Shown piece by piece: positions 8,836 to 15,740 of a stretch of DNA of 18,968 bases. The notes beneath the pieces are model-generated. The model was not told where the DNA came from, made no database searches, and saw nothing but the letters and a program-made list of their open reading frames with translations. Position numbers and translations under genes: made by a program. Source of the stretch: CAZLYK01 sp964563495. Lineage in GTDB: Bacteria; Acidobacteriota; Blastocatellia; RBC074. The stretch covers positions 1 through 18,968 of the forward strand of contig CAZLYK010000106.1 in assembly GCA_964563495.1 (NCBI GenBank). Direction: 5' to 3'. The number at the start of each line of letters is the position of its first letter. Within the stretch, counting starts at the first letter, position 1.

Positions 8836-9542
8836 CACCTACCCCCGATAAATTGTCCGATCCAGTCGGCGATCGTGGCCTGATCGGTCTGGCGGTTGAG
8901 GCTGGCGAGGGCAGTCTCGACCCGATCCGACCCGATCCGCGAGGCGCGATCTATCAAGAGGGCTTGTGAATAGGCGGCGGTGAATTCCGGATGGGCCTGA
9001 ATTCCGAGCATGGTCTCGCCGACGCGAAAGATCGCCACCGGACAATGATCGCTCGAGCCGAGCAGGACGCCCCCCTCGGGGAGTCTCTGGACCTGATCCT
9101 GATGCAGATACTGCAGGTTGCAGCTCGACCGCGCCGGCTGCATCCACGATTCTTCCCTGATCACCTCGACGCTGTGTACACCGACACCCCATCCGTTCGC
9201 AGACTTTGTCACCTCACCACCCAAAGCATCGGCCAGCAACTGATGTCCGAAGCAGATCCCGACAAACGGTTTTCGGGCATCGTGCAGTCTGCGGACGAAA
9301 CCCTTGAGCGAGTGAATCCAATCCAGATCGTCATAGACGGAAAAACGCGATCCCGTCGTGAGGTACGCGTCGCACGCGTCAATCGAATCGGGGAATTGTG
9401 AGTGGCAAACATCGTAGAACCGCAGCTCGATTTCCGGATGGCGTTGAAAAAGGGCGCCGAACATCTCGCGATACCCGCCCGAGATCTGCCGGAAACGTTC
9501 GGCGACCTGATCGCATTCGAGAAGTCCAAAGGTAAGCGCCAT
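8835..9542 (-). CDS. Class I glutamine-amidotransferase-like protein
   Basis: The 235-residue stand-alone domain has the class I triad: nucleophile Cys97 in GICFGHQLLADALGG, His184 and Glu186 in QAHPEF. There is no fused synthetase domain. Such orphan GATases hydrolyse gamma-glutamyl amides in some amine-degradation clusters (for example AtdA2/TdnT-like proteins; PuuD is a functional counterpart with a different Cys motif). Its neighbourhood with a GS-like ligase and an ALDH fits that role; this is inference. The frame is open further upstream, but those codons overlap the desaturase gene and do not resemble the family. The protein begins naturally at MALTFGLLECD (ATG at 9542). The strong Shine-Dalgarno (9570-9576) is too far away and instead precedes a 6-codon mini-ORF. 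Confidence 0.88.
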   Translation of the reverse strand: MALTFGLLECDQVAERFRQISGGYREMFGALFQRHPEIELRFYDVCHSQFPDSIDACDAYLTTGSRFSVYDDLDWIHSLKGFVRRLHDARKPFVGICFGHQLLADALGGEVTKSANGWGVGVHSVEVIREESWMQPARSSCNLQYLHQDQVQRLPEGGVLLGSSDHCPVAIFRVGETMLGIQAHPEFTAAYSQALLIDRASRIGSDRVETALASLNRQTDQATIADWIGQFIGGR

Positions 9543-9544
9543 AC

Positions 9545-9565
9545 TTAATCCGAAACTATAAACAT
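9545..9565 (-). other. Candidate leader mini-ORF (MFIVSD) before the amidotransferase gene
   Basis: GGAGGAG (9570-9576 on the minus strand) is followed at ideal spacing by ATG TTT ATA GTT TCG GAT TAA. The stop lies 2 nt before the amidotransferase ATG. The amidotransferase start itself has only a weak GGA upstream. A ribosome terminating on the mini-ORF could reinitiate, giving coupled translation. It could also be chance, or a small sequencing error near the true start. Confidence 0.3.
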
Positions 9566-9588
9566 TCGTCTCCTCCGGAGCCCAAATG

Positions 9589-10422
9589 TCATTTATTTGG
9601 CGAGTTCGCCAGGCGGACTTTCCTGACCAGACCGAGATGCTCGAGCACCCAGATGCCGTACCAGTTGATGTCGAGCTCATACCAGGCCAGACCGTGGCGC
9701 GCCGCCGACGGGTGAGCGTGATGGTTGTTGTGCCACCCTTCCCCGAAAGTCATCAACGCGACCCACCAATTATTGCGCGAATCATCCCGCGTTTCGAAGC
9801 GGCGCCTGCCCCAGACGTGTGCGGCCGAGTTGACAAAGCAGGTGGCATGCCAGGAAAAGACGACCCGCACGCAGATCCCCCACAAGATGAACTGCCAGCC
9901 GCCCAATTGATAGAGAATCCCGGCCAGAACCAGCGCCGGCATAAAATTCCAACTCGACAACCAGATGTGAAACCGGTCTTTGGCCAGGTCCTGCGCGTGG
10001 CGCGACGATAATTCGACTTCACGATTATCCGAGACGCCCCTCACAATCCATCCCATATGAGACCACCAGAATCCGTGACGAGGTGAATGAGGATCGCCGT
10101 CGCGTTCAGTGTGCGCGTGGTGAATACGATGCGTCGCGACCCAGGCGATCGCGCCCCCTTCGAGGGCGAGCGCGCCGCATAAAGTGAGAAAGTACTCGAA
10201 GTATTTAGGGGTTTCGAATCCCCGGTGGGTGAGCAGGCGGTGATAACCGATGCCGATACCCAGGCTGCCGGCAACCCACCAGAGGAGAACAGCGACGCCG
10301 AACGCCGGCCAACTGAAGTTGAAGAGGGCAATCACCGCGCCGACGTGAAACAAAAGCATGAACAGAGTCATCGGCCAGTTGATCCCTCTTTTGCCGCGAT
10401 CGATCACCAACTCGTTCTGCAT
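9589..10422 (-). CDS. Acyl-CoA/acyl-lipid delta-9-type fatty acid desaturase
   Basis: A membrane di-iron desaturase that introduces a cis double bond in fatty acyl chains. The 277-residue product has the three histidine boxes in order: HRLLTH (61-66), HRIHHAHTE (98-106) and GWHNNHHAHP (229-238). Hydrophobic membrane segments lie around 18-60, 75-95 and 155-195. Length and box spacing match the delta-9 (stearoyl-CoA desaturase-like) group. ATG start with a GGGGGGGAG ribosome binding site 3 nt upstream. It lies 36 bp after the aldehyde dehydrogenase gene and 46 bp before the amidotransferase gene on the same strand, so it appears cotranscribed. It has no obvious place in an amine pathway and may link membrane-lipid adjustment to the same signal, or be a passenger. 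Confidence 0.95.
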   Translation of the reverse strand: MQNELVIDRGKRGINWPMTLFMLLFHVGAVIALFNFSWPAFGVAVLLWWVAGSLGIGIGYHRLLTHRGFETPKYFEYFLTLCGALALEGGAIAWVATHRIHHAHTERDGDPHSPRHGFWWSHMGWIVRGVSDNREVELSSRHAQDLAKDRFHIWLSSWNFMPALVLAGILYQLGGWQFILWGICVRVVFSWHATCFVNSAAHVWGRRRFETRDDSRNNWWVALMTFGEGWHNNHHAHPSAARHGLAWYELDINWYGIWVLEHLGLVRKVRLANSPNK

Positions 10423-10458
10423 TTCTCCCCCCCTTGCAATTCGCGATCAAATTTTGCT

Positions 10459-11871
10459 CTATCCGTCTAGAGGTGACAAGTTCAACCGCAGGTGAAATGA
10501 TTTCGGACGGACAAAGGCGTCGAAGCCCAACCTTGAGAGCGTGCAGCCGCGTCCGGAATCCTTGACGCCGGTCCAGGCGAGGGCCGGGTCCAGATAATCG
10601 CATCGATTCATGAGCCAGACGCCGGTCTCGATCCGATCGCCGATCATGATCGCTCTCTCGACATCCAACGTCCAGACAGAAGCTGTCAGCCCGTAGCGGC
10701 TGTCGTTCATCAGCCGGATCGCTTCCTGGTCGTCTTTGACCGGCATGATTCCGACCACGGGCCCGAAGGTCTCCTCGGTCATGACGAGCATGCCGTGATC
10801 GACATCGACCAGAACCTGTGGTGCGAGGTAAGGCGTACCCGGACGATCGGCGGGAAATCCCGCCGAATCGATCAATGCCCGGGCGCCCATGGCCAGTGCT
10901 TGATTGATCTGAGCGCGAACTTTATCGGCCGCCTCGACCCGGACCATCGGCCCCAATGTGGTTTCGGGATCGAGCGGATTGCCGAGTTTGTAACCCCTTG
11001 TCAATTCGACAAAACCGTCGACGAACCGGCGATAAAGATCACGGTGGACATATATTCGTTCGATTGCGCAGCACGATTGACCCGAGTTGAACATCGCGCC
11101 GTCGACCAGGTTTTCGATCGTCGCATCGAGCTGAGCATCCGGACAAACATAGGCCGGGTCTTTCCCGCCGAGCTCCAGGCCGGTGGCGATGAAGCGCTCG
11201 CCGGCGGCGCGCTGCACCGCGTGCCCACCCGCAACCGATCCGGTGAATGCCACAAACCCGATCCGCGGATCCCGGATCATTCCGGCTACCTGATCGTGGT
11301 CGACGTGTAGAAATTGAAAGACCCCTTCCGGCAATCCAGCCGCTCGGAACGCCTCGGCATACCTTTCGGCCACCAGCGGAGTCTGCGGGGCAATCTTCAG
11401 AATCACGCTGTTGCCGGCCAGCAGCGCCGGGACAACGGCGTTGACCGAGGCGAGCCACGGATAGTTCCAAGGCGCGAGCACCAGCACGACTCCAACCGGC
11501 TCGCGCCTGATAAATCGCCGAAAATTCTCCTTCGGCTCGATTGCGATCTCGGCCAGCTCGCTTTCGGCGATCCCGGCCATGTAATTGACTCTCTCCTCAA
11601 AGCCCCGGCGGATTTCGAATGGGCTGTAGGCGATTGGACGTCCCATCTGCCAGGTCAGCTCCATCCCGATTTGATTTGCGCGTTCCAGGCACCAGGCCAG
11701 CATCCGACGGCAAACCTCCGCTCGCTCGGCTACCGGAACCCGCTTCCAATCAGTCTGCGCCGCGGCGGCGGCGGCCAACGCCGCATCGATCTCTGACGAC
11801 GACGCAAGCTCTCGTTCGAGATAAACAGAACCATCGATCGGAGAGATTGTTTGTTGCAGGCGATCGGTCAT
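10459..11871 (-). CDS. NAD(P)-dependent aldehyde dehydrogenase
   Basis: Oxidises an aldehyde to the acid. The 470-residue product has the full ALDH set: PWNYPW with Asn136, the coenzyme motif FTGS (209-212), the general base Glu233 in LELGGKDP, the nucleophile Cys267 in FNSGQSCCAIER and EETFGPV further on. It resembles succinate-semialdehyde-type and aliphatic ALDHs; specificity cannot be read from the sequence. ATG start 8 bp after the SDR stop; the ribosome binding site TAGGAA overlaps that stop, indicating coupling. In the proposed pathway it would oxidise a gamma-glutamylated aldehyde made by the SDR. Confidence 0.96.
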   Translation of the reverse strand: MTDRLQQTISPIDGSVYLERELASSSEIDAALAAAAAAQTDWKRVPVAERAEVCRRMLAWCLERANQIGMELTWQMGRPIAYSPFEIRRGFEERVNYMAGIAESELAEIAIEPKENFRRFIRREPVGVVLVLAPWNYPWLASVNAVVPALLAGNSVILKIAPQTPLVAERYAEAFRAAGLPEGVFQFLHVDHDQVAGMIRDPRIGFVAFTGSVAGGHAVQRAAGERFIATGLELGGKDPAYVCPDAQLDATIENLVDGAMFNSGQSCCAIERIYVHRDLYRRFVDGFVELTRGYKLGNPLDPETTLGPMVRVEAADKVRAQINQALAMGARALIDSAGFPADRPGTPYLAPQVLVDVDHGMLVMTEETFGPVVGIMPVKDDQEAIRLMNDSRYGLTASVWTLDVERAIMIGDRIETGVWLMNRCDYLDPALAWTGVKDSGRGCTLSRLGFDAFVRPKSFHLRLNLSPLDG

Positions 11872-11879
11872 AAATATTC

Positions 11880-12653
11880 CTATTCCGGCGTGACATAAGC
11901 GGCGGTGATGCCGCCGTCGACCAGAAACTCCGTCCCGGTCACATAAGACGATTCATCGGAGGCGAGAAAGAGCGCGGCCTGCGCGATCTCCCTGGCCTCT
12001 CCAAAACGACCCATCGGGATATGGACCAGTCGTCTTTGCCTCTTCGCTTCGGTGTTGAGATAACTCATGAGGAGTTCGGTGCGCAGCGGTCCCGGACAGA
12101 GTGCGTTGACGCGGATCTTTTCCCGGGCATGAATTACTGCCAGCTCGCGAGTCATGGAAAGAACCGCGCCTTTGCTCGCGGTATAGGCGATCTGCGGCGT
12201 GGCTGCACCGAGGATCGCGACGAATGAAGCGGTGTTGATAATCGAGCCCCCACCCGCCCGCCGCAGAGCCGGGATACCATATTTACAACCGAAGAAGACT
12301 CCTTTGGCGTTGATATTCATGGTCAGATCCCAGATCGATTCTTCGGTCGTCACCGCATTATCATCATCGTGATGCATAATGCCGGCGTTGTTGAAGAGGA
12401 TGTCGAGCTTGCCGAATGTCTCCTCGGCCACGGCGACCATCTCCTCGCAATCGGCCGCCCTCGCGATATCCGCGTGCGAGTAGACCGCCTGCCCGCCCTG
12501 GGCAATGACCAGTTCGACGGTCTTCCTCCCCTCACCGTCGTTGACGTCGACGACAACCACGCCGGCGCCCTCTTTGGCGAAGAGCAGCGCCGACTCCCGA
12601 CCGATGCCGCCGCTCCCGCCGGTGATTAATGCCACTTTATCTTTGAGTCTCAT
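11880..12653 (-). CDS. SDR family NAD-dependent oxidoreductase
   Basis: A classical 257-residue short-chain dehydrogenase. It has TGGSGGIG (11-18) for cofactor binding, Asp36 at the end of beta-2 (VVVVD), which favours NAD(H), NNAG (88-91) and the tetrad Asn114, Ser143, Tyr157, Lys161 (YTASK). The substrate loop is PGPLRTELL (187-195). The C terminus has VTGTEFLVDGG, typical of the family. ATG start with GAGGGGGAG close upstream; 25 bp after the GS-like gene. With the ALDH next to it, the simplest role is alcohol to aldehyde. SDRs are diverse, so the substrate is inference. Confidence 0.95.
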   Translation of the reverse strand: MRLKDKVALITGGSGGIGRESALLFAKEGAGVVVVDVNDGEGRKTVELVIAQGGQAVYSHADIARAADCEEMVAVAEETFGKLDILFNNAGIMHHDDDNAVTTEESIWDLTMNINAKGVFFGCKYGIPALRRAGGGSIINTASFVAILGAATPQIAYTASKGAVLSMTRELAVIHAREKIRVNALCPGPLRTELLMSYLNTEAKRQRRLVHIPMGRFGEAREIAQAALFLASDESSYVTGTEFLVDGGITAAYVTPE

Positions 12654-12678
12654 AACTCCCCCTCAATCCTGTCTCTTC

Positions 12679-14070
12679 CTAAATCCTCTCAAAATACCTT
12701 TTTCGCTCCCAATCCGTCACCGATTTATTGTATGCGGCTTGTTCAGAGCGGAAAAAATGCGAGTAATGCTCGACCACATCCTGACCAAAGGCGTTGCTCG
12801 AAAATTCGCTGCCGGAGAACTTGTCGCAGGCTTCGGCCAGGGTATCAGGCACCCTGGGCAGATGCTTCGCGGCGTAGATATCGCCGGTGAAACATTCCGG
12901 CGGTTCGATCTTATTGGCGAGGCCGTCCAGACCGGAGGCGAGCGCCGCGGCGAAGGCCAGGTAAGGATTGCAGTCCGCGCCCGGGATGCGGCATTCGATC
13001 CTCAGACTTTGATCGCGGCCGACGACGCGGAATCCGGCCGTGCGATTGTCGTAACTCCACGCCAAACGGGTCGGCGCCCAGGAGGCATCGACGAACCTTT
13101 TATATGAATTGATCGTCGGTGCATAAAAGACCATGACATCGGGCACGTGAGCGATCCATCCCCCGAGAAACCAGCGGAATTCGTCCGAGCACCTGACCGG
13201 CCCGAATTGATCCTGACCAGCAAAAGCATTTCTCCCGTCGCGCCAGAGACTGAAATGAATATGGCAGCTCGAACCCGCGCGATCCGCGGCGAATTTGGCC
13301 ATAAAAGTCACGCTCAACCCCATCTGGTCGGCGACCTCTTTGAGGCACTGTTTATAGACGACGTGGCGATCGGCCATCTCGAGGGTTTCGCAATAGCGGA
13401 CATTCAGCTCGTGCTGTCCGAGACCCCATTCACCTTTTGAATTTTCGACCGGCACGCCGGAATGCTTGAGATGATGACGAACAGCCGAGGTGTAAGGCTC
13501 TGTTCGCGTGCCTTGCAGAATGTGATAGTCCTCCAGGTACCAGCCCGCGGGCGTCAGGTTCTGATAGTCCTGCTGATTCGCCTGACGATAGCTGTTTTCA
13601 AAAAGATAGTATTCGAGCTCCGACGCGGCGAAGCTGGTTAACCCCGGGCTGGACAACGATCCGAGCCGGCGGCGGAGGATCGAACGCGGCGCGATCGGGA
13701 TGTAATCGCCGGTCTTTTCGCTCATGACATCAGACAAGACCAGAGCGGTCTTATCCAGCCACGAAGCCAGACGGAGCGTGTTCAGATCGGGGACGAGATG
13801 AAAATCGCCGTAGCCGAGCTCCCAATTGGCAAAGCGAAAGCCGGGTGTCGGTTCCATCTCCATATCGGTCGTCAGCAGATAATCGCATCCGTGCGTACCG
13901 TGGCTCCAGGTATCGTCGATGAACATCTCGGCGTCGTATCGTTTACCGATCAATCGACCGTAGTGGTCGGTGAACGCCACGATCACAGTCTCGACCTGAT
14001 CGCGCTCGACCAGACCGCGCAGTTGATCCAGACCGAGCTTCCCTTTCGGATTGATTTCAGTTTGGCTCAA
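12679..14070 (-). CDS. Glutamine-synthetase-like gamma-glutamyl ligase (GlnA3/GlnA4/PuuA type)
   Basis: An ATP-dependent ligase of the glutamine synthetase superfamily. The 463-residue product has the catalytic-domain metal and substrate signatures: SELEYYLF (Glu151, Glu153), GEWGLGQHELN (213-223), GSSCHIHF (His270, His272), NSYKRF (321-326), NRTAGFRVV (342-350) and RIECRIPGADCNPYLA (357-372). The N-terminal domain lacks the DGSS-type loop that forms the ammonium site in true glutamine synthetases; at that place it reads HGTHGCDYLLTTDME. The adenylylation tyrosine motif is also not seen. The acceptor is therefore likely an amine (polyamine, ethanolamine or similar) rather than ammonia. The start codon is TTG with AGAGGAG 6 nt upstream. 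It is followed closely by the SDR gene. Confidence 0.9.
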   Translation of the reverse strand: MSQTEINPKGKLGLDQLRGLVERDQVETVIVAFTDHYGRLIGKRYDAEMFIDDTWSHGTHGCDYLLTTDMEMEPTPGFRFANWELGYGDFHLVPDLNTLRLASWLDKTALVLSDVMSEKTGDYIPIAPRSILRRRLGSLSSPGLTSFAASELEYYLFENSYRQANQQDYQNLTPAGWYLEDYHILQGTRTEPYTSAVRHHLKHSGVPVENSKGEWGLGQHELNVRYCETLEMADRHVVYKQCLKEVADQMGLSVTFMAKFAADRAGSSCHIHFSLWRDGRNAFAGQDQFGPVRCSDEFRWFLGGWIAHVPDVMVFYAPTINSYKRFVDASWAPTRLAWSYDNRTAGFRVVGRDQSLRIECRIPGADCNPYLAFAAALASGLDGLANKIEPPECFTGDIYAAKHLPRVPDTLAEACDKFSGSEFSSNAFGQDVVEHYSHFFRSEQAAYNKSVTDWERKRYFERI

Positions 14071-14084
14071 AGATGACTCCTCTG

Positions 14085-14169
14085 CCTGGGAACGCGGGCG
14101 TCCCGCCCGCAGGTTCCAACGAAGAAACTGTTGATCACCCTATGCGGGCGGGACGCCCGCGCTCCCAGG
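14085..14169. repeat. GC-rich long inverted repeat overlapping the permease 3' end
   Basis: Arms of 27 bp (14085-14111 and 14143-14169) pair with one mismatch around a 31-nt loop. Each arm also contains a self-complementary block, gcgggcgggacgcccgc. The right arm is inside the permease gene and encodes its last residues PGSAGVPPA plus, at its edge, the TAG stop. It separates the permease gene from the GS-like gene. On the minus-strand transcript the mismatch becomes a G-U pair. It is probably a mobile REP/MITE-type element that may act as an attenuator; no U tract follows. Confidence 0.85.
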
Positions 14170-15639
14170 TCTTTCAGCTTGATTTGTTTCAGCCCACGCC
14201 GGGCCGTCAAAACGATTTCGTTCCCTGAGCAGATACCACAAGCCCATCAATAATGTAAAAGCGACGATCGTCTTTCCAGTTCGATAATTATCGGGCAGGC
14301 TCAAAATCAGACTCAGGAAGATGACCCACAAAATCGCCAGCATGTTGATGATCGAACTGAATCGACCGAGATGCCACGGACCGTGCTCGAACCGCGCCGG
14401 AGTATTTCTCACTCGCCACGCCAGCCAGACCGGAATGATATAGGAAAGATAGAGCCCGATCGTGCTGATCGAGGTGACGACGGCGTAGGCTCCGCTGTAG
14501 ACGGCCGCCAGAAATGCCGCGACCACACACAACCAGATCGCCGGAGCCGGAGTTTGATATTCATAATGCACTCTGCGCCAGAGCGAGGATAAAGGCATTC
14601 CCCCGTCGCGGGCAAAAGCATAGATCACCCGTGAAGACCAGGTCACCGCCGACAATCCGCAGAACCACATGGCCATCGCCGCCAAAGCCGAAAACATCGA
14701 TCCGGCGCGCTGCCCCAAAGCGCCGATCAAAATCGCGATCACGGCGGGGATCTCATTGCCGCTCGCGTCTTTGGCATTGAGCACCGATGAAATGTCGGTG
14801 ATCGAGAGGGTTAGTGCGAGGAGGAGCAGATATCCGACGATGCTCGATACCGCAACCGCCAGGACCATGCCCCACGGAGCACGGCGGCGCGGATCGACTG
14901 TCTCTTCCGATACGCTCGCCGATGCATCGTAGCCGGTGTAAGTCCACATCGCCTGCAGCAGGCCGATGATAAAAGCCCATCCATACGACCAGCCTTCGCT
15001 GTTATTCGTCACCTTCTCAAAGAAGAAGCCGACAGGCTGCTTTGGAGCAAACAGCAGGAGCGCGCCGACGATGACAAAAACCCCGATGATATGAACCGTC
15101 ACGCTGAAATCATTGAGCCAGGCCACCAGCCGAATGCCGAAATGGTTGATCAGCGCGTGCGAGAGCAGGATGACGGCGTAGACGATCAACAGATTCTGGG
15201 TCTTCGCCTCCAATCCGATGAGCGGAGTGACGAAGAGCGCACATCCATAGTCGATCCCGGCAATCGCGGCAATCTGCCCGACGATGTTGAACCAGGCGGT
15301 GAACCATCCCCACCCCTTCCCGCCGAGCCGGCAGGACCAGTGGTACATCGCGCCGGAAGTCGGCATGGCCGACGCCAATTCGGCCATGCTCATGACCACA
15401 CAGAGCGTAAAAAAGGTGACCAGCGGCCACCCGAGTGACATCTCTGCCGGGCCGCCCATGCGCAACCCGTGGCCATAGAGCGTGACGGCCCCCGTGAGTA
15501 TCGAGATGATCGAGAAGGAGATGGCAAAATTGGAAAAGCCTCCCATGGTTCGCAGCAATTCCTGCGCGTAACCAAACCTGCCCAGATCCTGAGCATCTTC
15601 CCGCGCGTCGTGCCGGTGTTCTTTTTTTGAGTCGGGCAT
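14140..15639 (-). CDS. APC superfamily permease (amino acid/choline transporter family-like)
   Basis: A 499-residue inner-membrane transporter with about 12 hydrophobic segments. The N-terminal GYAQELLRTMGGFSNFAISF (23-42), SAMPTSGAMYHWS (90-102) and GWFTAWFNIVGQIAAIAG (111-128) are typical of the amino acid/choline (ACT) branch, which includes GABA, choline and amine permeases. It would import the amine substrate of the downstream enzymes. No clear ribosome binding site precedes the ATG at 15639. The C-terminal GSAGVPPA is encoded by the GC hairpin repeat at 14085-14169 and probably replaces the ancestral tail. The gap to the GS-like gene is 69 bp, filled by that hairpin, which may lower read-through. 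Confidence 0.92.
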   Translation of the reverse strand: MPDSKKEHRHDAREDAQDLGRFGYAQELLRTMGGFSNFAISFSIISILTGAVTLYGHGLRMGGPAEMSLGWPLVTFFTLCVVMSMAELASAMPTSGAMYHWSCRLGGKGWGWFTAWFNIVGQIAAIAGIDYGCALFVTPLIGLEAKTQNLLIVYAVILLSHALINHFGIRLVAWLNDFSVTVHIIGVFVIVGALLLFAPKQPVGFFFEKVTNNSEGWSYGWAFIIGLLQAMWTYTGYDASASVSEETVDPRRRAPWGMVLAVAVSSIVGYLLLLALTLSITDISSVLNAKDASGNEIPAVIAILIGALGQRAGSMFSALAAMAMWFCGLSAVTWSSRVIYAFARDGGMPLSSLWRRVHYEYQTPAPAIWLCVVAAFLAAVYSGAYAVVTSISTIGLYLSYIIPVWLAWRVRNTPARFEHGPWHLGRFSSIINMLAILWVIFLSLILSLPDNYRTGKTIVAFTLLMGLWYLLRERNRFDGPAWAETNQAERPGSAGVPPA

Positions 15640-15653
15640 ATGACGATCTGATT

Positions 15654-15740
15654 AATAGACATGATTGACAAGATTTCCGCATGATCAAACAAGAATCCTG
15701 CTTGTTTGATCCTGTCATGATCCTGTCAATTCCGTCTATT
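15654..15740. repeat. Dispersed inverted repeat overlapping the phosphodiesterase stop codon
   Basis: Nested inverted repeats. The inner perfect 11-bp stem gatcaaacaag/cttgtttgatc (15683-15693, 15701-15711) has loop aatcctg. The outer arms, aatagacatgattgacaagat (15654-15674) and gatcctgtcaattccgtctatt (15719-15740), are imperfect. The right end gtCTAttttt supplies the TAG stop (15736-15738) of the minus-strand phosphodiesterase gene. A role as terminator for that gene is plausible. Confidence 0.7.

Noticed and set aside
8835..9542. PuuD orthologue
   Set aside because: The nucleophile motif GICFGHQ is the canonical class I GATase form rather than the GICRGxQ-type motif of PuuD, so only functional analogy is proposed.
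9543..9680. N-terminal extension of the amidotransferase by 46 residues
   Set aside because: It would overlap the desaturase gene, has low-complexity content unlike the family, and homologues begin near GLLECD.
12654..12690. Further copy of the dispersed repeat ('caatcctgtctcttcctaaatcc')
   Set aside because: Only a short match to the right-end signature, no partner arm, and it coincides with the SDR ribosome binding site and the GS-like stop; it may be a decayed relic.
12679..14070. Housekeeping glutamine synthetase (glnA)
   Set aside because: The ammonium-site DGSS loop and the adenylylation-site motif are not seen, and the neighbours are amine-catabolism-type enzymes rather than nitrogen-regulation genes.
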